Source: Franzmannia pantelleriensis
GTDB lineage: Bacteria; Pseudomonadota; Gammaproteobacteria; Pseudomonadales; Halomonadaceae
Assembly: GCF_900102875.1 (NCBI RefSeq)
Contig: NZ_FNGH01000016.1
Location: forward strand, 31,576-95,575
DNA: 64,000 bases
Reading direction: 5' to 3'
Positions 53,009-61,702 of the stretch are shown piece after piece (the first letter of the stretch is position 1; the number at the start of each line of letters is the position of its first letter). The notes beneath the pieces were generated by a model that was not told where the DNA came from, did not search any database, and saw only the letters and a program-made list of their open reading frames with translations. A program made the position numbers and the translations under genes.

Positions 53009-53575
53009 TCACTCGGCGGGAAACTTGGTTTGACCGACCCGCGGGCGCAGCATGCGCACCAGGGTATCGTGCCGGTCGATGAAATGATGCTTGAAAGCGG
53101 CCAGGGCATGGCCGGCGGCGAGAATCATCAGCGCCAGGGCGCTATACCAGTGCACATTGCCCGCAACACTTGCCTGATTCGGCAGGCCGTACAGGATCGC
53201 GGGCGCCTCGAACCAACCGAATACGCTGATACCACGACCGTTGGCGGTAGAGATCATGTAGCCACTGATCAACACGACCAACAGCAGCACATACAGCAGG
53301 ATATGCCCGACGTGGGCCGCCATGCGCTCGAAGCGGTGGCCTTGGGCCTGTGGTGTCGGCTGGACGATTCGCCAGCCGACTCTCAGCAGCGTTGCCAGCA
53401 GCAGCAGTACGCCCAGCGAGCGATGCCACCATGGCCCCAGGTTGTACCAGCTATCGAAGTAGCTAAGCCCGGTCATCCACCAGCCCAGGGCAAACAGCCC
53501 GATGATCACCGCGGCACTGAGCCAGTGCAGCAGGATAGCCACTAATCCCCAGCGCCTCGTGGTGTTGCGCCACAT
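53009..53575 (-). CDS. Cytochrome b561 family protein
   Basis: Di-haem membrane cytochrome, 188 residues with four transmembrane helices. Haem-ligand His residues fit LLHWLSAAVIIGLFALG, PWWHRSLGVLLLL, AAHVGHILLYVLLL and NVHWYSALALMILAAGHALAAFKHHF. It probably transfers electrons with the quinone pool. The start at 53575 (MWRNTTRRWGL) was chosen over an upstream TTG; GGGA lies eight bases before. In operon with yceI. Confidence 0.92.
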   Translation of the reverse strand: MWRNTTRRWGLVAILLHWLSAAVIIGLFALGWWMTGLSYFDSWYNLGPWWHRSLGVLLLLATLLRVGWRIVQPTPQAQGHRFERMAAHVGHILLYVLLLVVLISGYMISTANGRGISVFGWFEAPAILYGLPNQASVAGNVHWYSALALMILAAGHALAAFKHHFIDRHDTLVRMLRPRVGQTKFPAE

Positions 53576-53691
53576 ATTCGCGATCCCATGTGATAAAGCG
53601 GATTTTCCTGGCAATAGGCTAGTGGCTTACCGACGCGTGCACAGCGCCACCGCGGTGAATGCATCGTTCACGCCAGAGAAACGATCACCGT

Positions 53692-54378
53692 TCAGCGGCC
53701 TTGCATCTGCTCCAGCAGCAACGCTGCGGTGGGGGCGCTCGAGGCCGGGTTCTGCCCAGTCACCAGCAGGCCATCGTTGACCTGGTAGGGGGCGAAATCA
53801 TCCACACTGCGCAGATAGTCTGCCCCCAATCGCTTGAGCTCATTCTCGAGCAGGTGCGGGACGACGTCATGCAGGCCGACGGCCTCCTCTTCGCTGTTGG
53901 CGAATCCGGTAACCCGCTTGCCCTTGACCAGTGGCTCGCCGCTGGCGGTCTTGGCCTTGAGCAGCACCGTGGGCGCGTGGCATACCGCGCCTACCGGCTT
54001 GTCGGCGGCAACGAAAGCCTCGATCAGGCGCAACGAGTCGGCGTTGTCGGTCAGGTCCCAGAGCGGGCCATGCCCACCGGGATAGAAGATGGCATCGTAA
54101 TCAGTGGCATTGACCGCATCCAGCCGCAGGGTGTTCGCCAGCTGGGCCTTGGCGTCGTGGTCTGCCTCGAAGCGATGGGTCTCGGCGGTGAGGGCATCTT
54201 CCTGGGTGGAATTGGGGTCCACCGGCGGCTGACCGCCCTTGGGCGAGGCCAGGGTGACCTCGGCACCCGCATCCTTGAAGACATAGTAGGGTGCGGCGAA
54301 CTCCTCGAGCCAGAACCCGGTCTTGTGGCCAGTATCACCCATGGCATCGTGCGAGGTCAGAACCATCAAAATCTTCAT
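53692..54378 (-). CDS. DJ-1/PfpI (class I glutamine amidotransferase-like) protein
   Basis: A 228-residue member of the DJ-1/PfpI superfamily. The start MKILMVLTSHDAMGDTGHKTGFWLEE and DYDAIFYPGGHGPLWDL fit the Hsp31-like/YhbO-like glyoxalase-III group, and the nucleophile Cys is in VGAVCHAPTVLL. AGGAGG precedes the ATG at 54378. Members detoxify methylglyoxal or act as chaperone-like deglycases; which applies is unknown. Monocistronic-looking. Confidence 0.9.
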   Translation of the reverse strand: MKILMVLTSHDAMGDTGHKTGFWLEEFAAPYYVFKDAGAEVTLASPKGGQPPVDPNSTQEDALTAETHRFEADHDAKAQLANTLRLDAVNATDYDAIFYPGGHGPLWDLTDNADSLRLIEAFVAADKPVGAVCHAPTVLLKAKTASGEPLVKGKRVTGFANSEEEAVGLHDVVPHLLENELKRLGADYLRSVDDFAPYQVNDGLLVTGQNPASSAPTAALLLEQMQGR

Positions 54379-54462
54379 CGTTACCCTCCTGGAACGTAAC
54401 ACGGCTTAACCCTGAGTAGATGGCACCGAACGCTGGAGGTTCAACCCTGTGAGGCAAACCGT

Positions 54463-55683
54463 CTATACCGATCGGTGGCCGCGCTGTGATGCCAGCAGTT
54501 CCTGGGTCTGCCAGGCGATCATTCGCTCTTCGTCAGTGGCCAGCACCCATAGCCCCACACGGCTCTCGGCCCCGGCGATCGAGGTGGCATGAACCTGATT
54601 GGCCGCCCCATCAAGGCGCGCGCCCAGCCAGCGGCAGCCGTCGACGATCGCGGCACGGACCGGATCGGCGCGCTCCCCGATCCCCGCCGTGAATACCAGA
54701 TGGTCGAGTCCCTCAAGCGCCGCCGCAAGGCTGCCGATTTCGCGCACGATGCGATAGACGAACAGCTCCACGGCCAACTGTGCAGCGGGTGAGCTACTGG
54801 CCAGCAGCTCACGCATATCACCGCTGATGCCGGAGACACCCAGCAGCCCCGCCTCGCGATACAGCAGCCGCTCCACTTCCGCGGCACTCATCCCGCGCTG
54901 CTGAATCAGGTGCAGTACCAGCCCCGGATCCAGACTGCCGCTGCGGGTGCCCATCATCAAGCCATCCAAAGCAGTAAAGCCCATGCTCGAGGCGATACTC
55001 CGGCCATTGGCAATGGCGCACAGGCTGGCGCCGCTACCCAAGTGCGCCACGATCACCCGGTCAGCGGGCTGGTCGCCCAGCTCCCGGGTAAGCTGCCGGT
55101 TGACGTAATCGTAGCTAAGCCCATGAAAGCCGTAGCGGCGCATGCCTTCATCGTGAAAATGCTGTGGCAGCGCAAAGCGCTGGGCCAGCGCCGGCTGATC
55201 GGCGTGAAAGGCGGTATCGAAGCTGGCGACCTGGGTCAGCGCGGGCCTGCGCTCGGCCAGGGTCCTCACCGGCGCCAGGCAGTGGGGCTGATGCAGGGGG
55301 GCAAGGGGGCTTAGGCCTTGCAGCTCGTCCAGGGTCATGGCATCGATGCGCGCGGCTTCACGGTAGCGCGCACCGCCGTGAACGACACGGTGGCCCACCG
55401 CGTCGAGACGTTGCCAGCCGATCTCCGCTTCCAGCCAATCGAGCAGATAGGCCAGGGCCGATGCCTGTCGGTCATCAGCGTTGCCGCCCGAGAGCTTCAG
55501 CGTACGTTCTTCGGGCTGCTGACCAGGGCGCGCCTCGAGCTGCCAGCACGGCGTGGTGCCAAGCCCACTGATCTGTCCCCGCAGCACCACCGGCAAGGCC
55601 TCGGGCGAGCTGTTATCCCGCGCCTCGAACAGTGCGAACTTGAGGCTCGACGAGCCACTGTTGAGAACCAGTAACAGGCTCAT
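54463..55683 (-). CDS. ackA: Acetate kinase
   Basis: Transfers phosphate between acetyl-phosphate and ADP. The 406-residue protein opens MSLLLVLNSGSSSLKFALFE and carries VGHRVVHGG, RRYGFHGLSYDYV, VIVAHLGSGASLCAI and DGLMMGTRSGSLDPGL, plus VFTAGIGERAD near the end, all acetate-kinase signatures. It overlaps the MaoC-Pta gene by four bases. Together with that gene and the FabI-like gene it forms a cluster seen in several proteobacteria, so the true substrate could be propionate or butyrate as well. Confidence 0.94.
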   Translation of the reverse strand: MSLLLVLNSGSSSLKFALFEARDNSSPEALPVVLRGQISGLGTTPCWQLEARPGQQPEERTLKLSGGNADDRQASALAYLLDWLEAEIGWQRLDAVGHRVVHGGARYREAARIDAMTLDELQGLSPLAPLHQPHCLAPVRTLAERRPALTQVASFDTAFHADQPALAQRFALPQHFHDEGMRRYGFHGLSYDYVNRQLTRELGDQPADRVIVAHLGSGASLCAIANGRSIASSMGFTALDGLMMGTRSGSLDPGLVLHLIQQRGMSAAEVERLLYREAGLLGVSGISGDMRELLASSSPAAQLAVELFVYRIVREIGSLAAALEGLDHLVFTAGIGERADPVRAAIVDGCRWLGARLDGAANQVHATSIAGAESRVGLWVLATDEERMIAWQTQELLASQRGHRSV

Positions 55684-57095
55684 GTCGCATCCGTTATGTG
55701 CTGATGGCCCGCCACCAGCAGCGCCAGGGCACAGGAAGCGAGACGGGTAATGGCATCGTCGGCGCGACTGGTCAGCACGATCGGCACCTGGGCGCCCATT
55801 ACCAGGCCGGCGCCGCTGGCATCGGCCAAGTGGGTCAGCTGTTTCATCAGCATATTGGCGGCCTCGAGATCGGGTGCCACCAGGATATCCGCGCGCCCGG
55901 CCACCGCCGAGTCAATGCCCTTGGTCTTGGCCGCGGCTTCGGAAATGGCGTTGTCGAAGGCCAGCGGCCCGTCGAGCAGTCCACCGGTGATCTGACCACG
56001 TTCGGCCATCTTGCACAGCGCCGCGGCATCCAGGGTCGAGGCGAGCCGCGGGTTGATGGTCTCGATGGCGGATAGCAGCGCCACTCGCGGCTGCTCGATG
56101 CCGACTGCATGAACCAGATCAATGGCGTTTTGCACGATGTCACGCTTGGTCTCTAGCCCCGGCGCGATGTTGATGGCGGCATCGGTGATGAATAGCGGCC
56201 GCGGGTAGGTTGGCACATCGAATGCCATGACATGACTCAGCCGACGCCCGGTACGCAGGCCACTGTTGCGCGCCACCACCGCCTGGAGCAGCTCATCGGT
56301 GTGAAGTGCCCCCTTCATGAGCGCATTGGCGCGCCCTTCGCGAACCAGTGCCACAGCCTGCTCGGCGGCGGCATGGCTATGCTTTGTAGGGATCAGCTCG
56401 AAGCCATCGATATCCACCTCTGCGGCTTCGGCGGCGGCGCGAATACGGGCCTCCGGCCCGACCAGCAGCGGTGTGATAAAGCCCTTGTCGGCGGCCTCCC
56501 AAGCGCCCTTGATCGAAACATCATCGACCGGATGCACCACTGCCATGGTCAGCGCCTGAGTGCGCTCAGCGGCATTCAGCAGCTCGTGCAGATGTCCGCG
56601 CTCCGCCAGCCGCAGTTGCGGCATCACCGTGCGTCGTCTGCGGATCTTCTCGCGCGGGGCAACGACCTCGGCCTCGCCTTCGATGACACTCTCGTCCTTC
56701 TGGTTGGCGCAGCGACAGTCGAAGGTGATCCGCGAGCGTCGCGTTTCCTTATTGCGCACCTTGACGCTGACGGTGAGCACGTCGCCAAGCCGAACCGGTG
56801 CCAGAAAGCGCAGCGACTGTCCGACATAGAGCGTGCCCGGGCCCGGCAGCTCGGTGCCCAGTACGGTTGAGATCAGGGCCCCGCCCCACATGCCGTGGGC
56901 GATCACCTCCTGAAAGCGTGAACTCTTGGCATAGTCTTCATCGACGTGGGCGGGATTGATATCGCCCGACATGATGGCGAACAACTTGATGTCTTCAAGA
57001 GTCAAGCGCTTCTGGATCGATGCGCTATCGCCCACCTCGATCTCATCGAAGGTGCGATTCTCGATATCGTCCTGTTGCAGGTCGCTCATGGTCAT
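55680..57095 (-). CDS. MaoC-domain/phosphate acyltransferase fusion
   Basis: A 471-residue two-domain protein. Residues about 10-150 are a MaoC-like hydratase domain (LFAIMSGDINPAHVDEDYA has the catalytic Asp and His; GMWGGALISTVLG follows). Residues about 160-471 are a phosphate acetyl/butyryltransferase domain (ALMKGALHTDELLQAVV, RLSHVMAFDVP, ITDAAINIAPGLETKRDIVQNAIDL, ADILVAPDLEAANMLMKQLTHLADASGAGLVMGA). It overlaps ackA by four bases and the FabI-like gene's stop by a short ATGA. A second ATG six bases on (57089) has AGGG nearby and may be the true start. Substrate chain length is unknown. Confidence 0.9.
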   Translation of the reverse strand: MTMSDLQQDDIENRTFDEIEVGDSASIQKRLTLEDIKLFAIMSGDINPAHVDEDYAKSSRFQEVIAHGMWGGALISTVLGTELPGPGTLYVGQSLRFLAPVRLGDVLTVSVKVRNKETRRSRITFDCRCANQKDESVIEGEAEVVAPREKIRRRRTVMPQLRLAERGHLHELLNAAERTQALTMAVVHPVDDVSIKGAWEAADKGFITPLLVGPEARIRAAAEAAEVDIDGFELIPTKHSHAAAEQAVALVREGRANALMKGALHTDELLQAVVARNSGLRTGRRLSHVMAFDVPTYPRPLFITDAAINIAPGLETKRDIVQNAIDLVHAVGIEQPRVALLSAIETINPRLASTLDAAALCKMAERGQITGGLLDGPLAFDNAISEAAAKTKGIDSAVAGRADILVAPDLEAANMLMKQLTHLADASGAGLVMGAQVPIVLTSRADDAITRLASCALALLVAGHQHITDAT

Positions 57096-57865
57096 GCCCT
57101 GATGTGGTGGCCGGCATCAACGTAAAGGGTGGTGCCGGTCAGCGCGGCACCGGCCGCCGAGGCGAGATAGACTACCGACTGCCCCACCTCCTCGACGCTG
57201 GCCAGGCGACGCAGCGGCGAACGCGTCTCACCGGCGTGGACAAGGGCGTCGAAGTCCTTGAGACCGGACGCAGCACGCGTACGAATCGCCCCGGGAGACA
57301 CCGCATGCACACGAATCCCTGACGGCCCCAGCTCGGCGGCCAGGTAGCGGGTCGTCGACTCCAGTGCCGCCTTAACCGGCCCCATCAGGTTGTAGTTGTC
57401 GACCACCTTGTCGGCGCCGTAATAGGACATGCAGATCAGGCTGCCGCCGTCATGCATCAGCGGCTCTGCCAGCCGGGCCATGCGGATGAACGAGTGGCAG
57501 GAAAGGTCCATGGCGAGCATGAAGCCGTCGCGAGAGCAGTCGACCACGCGGCCGTGCAGATCCTCCAGCGGCGCATAGGCGATGGAGTGCACCACGAAGT
57601 CGAGTCGCCCCCAGCGCTCGGCGGCGCGCCGGAACAGCGCCTCCAGCTGGGTATCGTCCTGAACGTCGCAGCAGATCAGCTCGGGCTCGCCCAGTTCCGC
57701 GGCCAGGGGAGCGACGAAGCGCTCCGCCTTGGGCGAGGCGTAGCTGACGATCTGCTCGGCCCCTGCCTGGTGACAGGCCAGCGCACAGCCATAGGCAATG
57801 CTGTCGCGATTGGCCAGGCCGGTGACGATACCGACCTTGCCCTCCAGGGAAAACGCGTGGCCCAT
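57092..57865 (-). CDS. FabI-like enoyl-ACP reductase (SDR)
   Basis: NAD(P)H-dependent reductase of the short-chain dehydrogenase family, 257 residues. It begins MGHAFSLEGKVGIVTGLANRDSIAYG, the FabI-type nucleotide site, and has DFVVHSIAYAP and a Tyr-x6-Lys active site in YNLMGPVKAALE, the FabI spacing. The ATG at 57865 follows AAGGAGAGGG. It is first in the operon with MaoC-Pta and ackA. Because of that context it may reduce enoyl-CoA or a branched substrate rather than serve in main fatty-acid synthesis. Confidence 0.88.
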   Translation of the reverse strand: MGHAFSLEGKVGIVTGLANRDSIAYGCALACHQAGAEQIVSYASPKAERFVAPLAAELGEPELICCDVQDDTQLEALFRRAAERWGRLDFVVHSIAYAPLEDLHGRVVDCSRDGFMLAMDLSCHSFIRMARLAEPLMHDGGSLICMSYYGADKVVDNYNLMGPVKAALESTTRYLAAELGPSGIRVHAVSPGAIRTRAASGLKDFDALVHAGETRSPLRRLASVEEVGQSVVYLASAAGAALTGTTLYVDAGHHIRA

Positions 57866-58045
57866 CTCGACCCTCTCCTTGTCAGTGACAATCCAGTAGC
57901 GGCAGGCGGAGTACGTTTGCTGCCGCGCTGCAGCATAGCCTAGCGTAAGACATCCCGCTCTGCCCGTTGATGGCCACGGGTGCCAGCGCTTGCCGACTGC
58001 CCTATGCTGCACTCAGCTCGTTTCCATGCACCGATCAGGATTCCC

Positions 58046-59251
58046 ATGCCGACTCTCCCCCCCTTCCCCGCCGTTCAGGTGTCGCGCCTGCCGGAGATGC
58101 ATCTACACGCCGAAGCGATCCAGCGCCTACCGGCGCTGATCGAAGGCTTCGGCCAGCACGCACTGTTGATCACCGGTCGGCACTCGTTCGTCGCCTCGCC
58201 GCACTGGCCGGCGCTGCTCGAGGCACTCGAGGAACGGGGTATCGATTGGCAGCACGCCCGTATCGACGGCGAGCCCTCACCGCAGCGCGTCGATGCGCTG
58301 GTTGCCGAGCATCATCACGACAGCGTCGACGTCGTGGTGGCGATTGGCGGCGGCAGCGTGCTCGACGCCGGCAAGGCCGTGGCAGGCTTGCTGAGACCGG
58401 GCAACTCGGTCATGGATCATCTCGAAGGGGTCGGGCGTGGCCTCGCTTATCAGGGCCCAGCGGTGCCGATGATCGCGGTGCCCACCACCGCCGGGACCGG
58501 CAGTGAGGCGACCAAGAACGCCGTGCTCAGCGTACAGGGCCGCGATGGATTCAAGAAATCGTTTCGCGATGCCCAACTGGTGCCGCGTATTGCCCTGGTC
58601 GATCCTGCGCTACTGGTCGGCTGCCCAAAACCGCAGCTGGCCGCCAACGCCATGGATGCCCTGACACAACTGCTGGAATCCTACGTGTCGCTCAATGCCA
58701 GCGCCTTTACCGACGCCCTGGCATGGGCGGGCATGGAGGCCCTCCAGCAAGGTCTATGGGACGCCTGGCAGGCAGATGACGGAGAGTTCTGTGAGGGTTA
58801 TACGCGGCTCGCCTATGCCTCTCTGAGCTCGGGTATTACCCTGGCACAGGCCGGGCTCGGCGCGGTGCACGGCCTGGCCTCGCCGCTTGGCGCCTTCTTC
58901 CCGATGCCTCACGGGGCGGTATGCGGCACCCTGTTGGCCGAGGCCACCGCTACCAATGTCGCTGCCCTGGAGGCTCAGACGCCCGATGCGACGGCACTGA
59001 TCAAGTACGCCAAGGTGGGACGCCTGCTCAGTGATGACGAAAGCCTTGAGGATGGTCCGGCCCGACAAGCGCTAGTCGAAACTCTGCACGACTGGAGTCA
59101 ACGCTTGGAAATGCCGAGACTTGGCCGCTTCGGCATGACCACCGAGGATATTCCGCGAGTGGTGGCCAATGCGCGTGGTGGCAGCATGCAGACCAACCCG
59201 CTAGTGCTCAGCGACGAGGCGCTGTCGGCACTGCTGGCCGCACGCCTGTAG
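58046..59251 (+). CDS. Iron-containing alcohol dehydrogenase
   Basis: Fe-ADH superfamily enzyme, 401 residues. NAD-binding VAIGGGSVLDAGKAVAGLL, VPTTAGTGSEATKNAV, metal-ligand region DALTQLLESYVS and GAVHGLASPLGAFFPMPHGAVCGTLL are all present. The ATG at 58046 follows AGGA; the frame is open a little further upstream. It is divergent from the FabI-like operon and convergent with the LacI regulator. Substrate unknown; the family spans ethanol, butanol, 1,3-propanediol and lactaldehyde enzymes. Confidence 0.92.
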   Translation: MPTLPPFPAVQVSRLPEMHLHAEAIQRLPALIEGFGQHALLITGRHSFVASPHWPALLEALEERGIDWQHARIDGEPSPQRVDALVAEHHHDSVDVVVAIGGGSVLDAGKAVAGLLRPGNSVMDHLEGVGRGLAYQGPAVPMIAVPTTAGTGSEATKNAVLSVQGRDGFKKSFRDAQLVPRIALVDPALLVGCPKPQLAANAMDALTQLLESYVSLNASAFTDALAWAGMEALQQGLWDAWQADDGEFCEGYTRLAYASLSSGITLAQAGLGAVHGLASPLGAFFPMPHGAVCGTLLAEATATNVAALEAQTPDATALIKYAKVGRLLSDDESLEDGPARQALVETLHDWSQRLEMPRLGRFGMTTEDIPRVVANARGGSMQTNPLVLSDEALSALLAARL

Positions 59252-59263
59252 CCTCCGGAATGC

Positions 59264-60259
59264 TCATAGCGTACCGCCTGCCTCGATGCAAAAGCCCAGG
59301 TCGATCACCCGCTGGGCGATCGGCTTGCCCTGAATGCGCGCCAACAGCTCGCAGGCCGCGGTCTCGCCGATCGCCTCGCGCGGCGTGATCACGCTGGCCA
59401 GTCGCGGCGCCATGACCTGACCGACGTCATGACCATGGAAACCGGCGATGGCAATTCGCTCGGGCACCGCCACGCCGCGTCGCAGACACTCGAAGTAGGC
59501 CCCCACCGCGACGTCGTCGTTGGTGCAGAACAAGGCATCGGTCTCAGGGTGTTCGGCCAGTAGCTCAGCCATCTGCGTGGCCCCCACGCTGTAGGAAGAG
59601 CGCATCGAGGTATACAGCGTCAGCGGGGTCAGGCCGTGCTCGGCCATTGCCTGGCTGTAGCCCTGCTCGCGCTGACGCGTACGCTCATCGAGTCGCACCG
59701 CCAGATAGACGATATGCCGCCGGCCGCGGCGTATCATCTCGCTGACCATGGCTTGAGCGGCAGCGACGTTGTCGTAGCCTACCGCCTGATGAATCGGCGC
59801 CAAATGGGTATCCATTATCTCGACGCTGGGAATCCCGGCAGTCTCGAGCATGCGGCAGGTGCGGCGGGTGTGAAGGCTGTCGGAGAGGATCACCCCGTCG
59901 ACATTATAGGAGAGCAGCGACGCCAGGCTGCGCTCCTCGAGCTCCGGGCTGTAACCATAGTGGGACAGCATCAGGTGATAGCCGGCGGGCTCGGTGGCCA
60001 GCTCGATGCCCTTGATGACGTCGGCGAAGACCTGGTTGGTCAGCGACGGCACCATCACCCCGATGGCGCGACTGGTCGCCTTGGAGAGGATATCCGGCGC
60101 ACGATTGGGGATGTAGCCGAGCTCCTCTGCCACCGCGAATATCTGTTCACGCAAGCCTTCAGAGACCGTCTGCGGGTCGCGCAGACAGCGACTGACGGTC
60201 ATCTTGGTCGCACCCACGCGGTCGGCGATATCCTGGAGTGTCGGTCGTTTTTTCTTCAC
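59264..60259 (-). CDS. LacI-family regulator of gluconate use (GntR-type)
   Basis: LacI-type repressor, 331 residues from a GTG start (60259, with CAGGG before); an earlier in-frame TTG seems unlikely. The helix-turn-helix is RPTLQDIADRVGATKMTVSRCLRDPQTVSEGLREQI, and the hinge and ligand-binding domain follow (RAIGVMVPSLTNQVFADVIKGIE). GFHGHDVGQVMAPRLASVITP is like the gluconate repressor group. It lies 71 bases downstream of gntK on the same strand, supporting control of gluconate genes. Confidence 0.9.
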   Translation of the reverse strand: MKKKRPTLQDIADRVGATKMTVSRCLRDPQTVSEGLREQIFAVAEELGYIPNRAPDILSKATSRAIGVMVPSLTNQVFADVIKGIELATEPAGYHLMLSHYGYSPELEERSLASLLSYNVDGVILSDSLHTRRTCRMLETAGIPSVEIMDTHLAPIHQAVGYDNVAAAQAMVSEMIRRGRRHIVYLAVRLDERTRQREQGYSQAMAEHGLTPLTLYTSMRSSYSVGATQMAELLAEHPETDALFCTNDDVAVGAYFECLRRGVAVPERIAIAGFHGHDVGQVMAPRLASVITPREAIGETAACELLARIQGKPIAQRVIDLGFCIEAGGTL

Positions 60260-60330
60260 GGAGCCCTGATTGTCAGCGATGAGTAGCAAACGCCGCTCAC
60301 CTTAGCCAATGTGCACGCGAAGGTCATGCC

Positions 60331-60846
60331 CTATCGCGGCTGGGTCTGCAGCCACGCCACGGCGTGCTCGATCATTACCTCGGGCGACTGGCTGACCACC
60401 AGGCTCAGCGCCTCATCTGCTGCTGGCGGTTCAAGATCGGCCAGCTGGCTGTCGAGCATCGCTTCGCCGCTGAAGAAGTGGCCTTCTCGCCCGGTGAGCC
60501 GCTCGCGCAACAGTGCTCGGCTACCCTCGAGGTAGACGATGGCCAATGCTGGGTCGCCGCCCCGCAGAATATCGCGATAACGCGCCTTGAGCGCCGAGCA
60601 GCCAATCACCACCGAGCGGCCGTCACGGCGGCAGTCGGCAAAGAACTCCGCCAGCGTCTCCAGCCAACCCTGACGGTCCCGATCATCGAGCGGCGTACCA
60701 CGCGCCATCTTGGCGATATTGGCCGCGGAGTGATGATCATCGCCGTCGATGAAATCGGCGCCGAGTCGTTCGGCCAGCAGGCGGCCGACGTGCGACTTGC
60801 CCGAGCCGGATACCCCCATGACCAGAATTCGATAAGACGTCGTCAC
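60331..60846 (-). CDS. gntK: Gluconokinase
   Basis: Phosphorylates gluconate to 6-phosphogluconate. The 171-residue protein has a P-loop MGVSGSGKSHVGRLLAERLG (the GntK signature), DGDDHHSAANIAKMARGTPLDDRDR, and CSALKARYRDILRGG. Start at GTG 60846 with GGGAG six bases upstream. It lies 14 bases downstream of the chimeric ALDH-DctM ORF, so a TRAP gluconate permease gene probably once preceded it directly. Confidence 0.93.
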   Translation of the reverse strand: MTTSYRILVMGVSGSGKSHVGRLLAERLGADFIDGDDHHSAANIAKMARGTPLDDRDRQGWLETLAEFFADCRRDGRSVVIGCSALKARYRDILRGGDPALAIVYLEGSRALLRERLTGREGHFFSGEAMLDSQLADLEPPAADEALSLVVSQSPEVMIEHAVAWLQTQPR

Positions 60847-60860
60847 CGTTCGCTCCCGTC

Positions 60861-61303
60861 TCAATTACCGCCCACGGCGGTGAGGTCCGGCAGCCAGGTG
60901 ACCAGGCCGGGGAAGGCGATCAGGATCACTGCCATGATCAACAGGGTGGCGTAGTAGGGCAGCATCGCCTTGACCAACTGCTCCATGGTCACCTTGCCTA
61001 CCCCGCAGCCGACGTACAGGCAGGTGCCCACCGGCGGCGTCAGCAGCCCGATGCCGAGAATGAACGCCATCAGCACGCCGAAGTAGACCGGGTCGATGCC
61101 CACCGAGGTGACGATCGGCGTCAGCATCGGCGCCATGATCACCATCGCCGGGGTCAGGTCCATCACGAAGCCCACCAGCAGCAGCAGACCGGCGACGATC
61201 AGCAGCAGCCAGAACGGGTCCTGGGTGATCGATTGCACCTGGGTGACCAGGGTCTGGGGCACCATGTTGATGGTCAGGAACCAGGCGATCACCGTGGCGA
61301 AGG
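60861..61303 (-). repeat. Duplicate copy of the dctM 3' end
   Basis: This 443-base segment aligns without gaps to 62723-63165; by eye I count about 13 mismatches (about 97% identity). The identity begins at the stop codon on one side and ends abruptly at GCGAAGG on the other. Twelve of the 13 differences are silent. Confidence 0.9.
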
Positions 61304-61685
61304 AAAACCCAAAGTCGAGCCACTCGCCGGCGCGGACCACCGCGGCGAACAGGCGCAGCTGGCCGCAGGTGCGGCCGCGCTCGCCCTCGAGACGTGCCTG
61401 GGGCAGGCCGGTCTCGGCCATGCCGCGCTGGGTCAGGTCGTCACCGACCGCCTCGATCTCGGCGGCGATGGTCTCGAGAAAGGTCGCGCGATCCTCCAGT
61501 GAGGTCTCGCGGTAGCTGGCGAAGGCCGCCTCGGCGAGTTCGCAGGCACGCGCGACCTCGGCCTCGCCGCCGCCGCGGTAGACCGGCTCGAGCGCTTCGC
61601 CGCTGGCGGGGTTGATGGCGCGGATCTCGGCACGCTCGCCGCTGACGGCCTGCTGGCCGATGAGTAGCTGTCCAGATAGGGTCAT
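60861..61685 (-). pseudogene. Chimeric ORF: aldehyde dehydrogenase N-terminus fused to DctM C-terminus
   Basis: The 274-residue frame is a join of two unrelated genes. Residues 1-127 match the N-terminus of an NAD(P)+-dependent aldehyde dehydrogenase of the alpha-ketoglutaric semialdehyde type (AINPASGEALEPVYRGG, TFLETIAAEIEAVGDDL, ETGLPQARLEGERGRTCGQLRLFAAVVRAGEWLD), cut before the catalytic Cys and NAD-site motifs. Residues 129-274 equal the last 146 residues of the DctM permease encoded at 62723, with one change (Arg to Gly). The junction is near 61303. ALDH function must be lost; whether the fused membrane tail is made is unknown. It is open and in frame throughout. Confidence 0.85.
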
Positions 61686-61702
61686 ATGGCGCTCCTTTCG
61701 GT

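Noticed and set aside
60861..61685. Chimera as pure assembly collapse of two identical repeats
   Set aside because: The two copies differ at about 13 positions, so a simple collapse of one repeat is unlikely; long reads would still be needed to exclude a misjoin.
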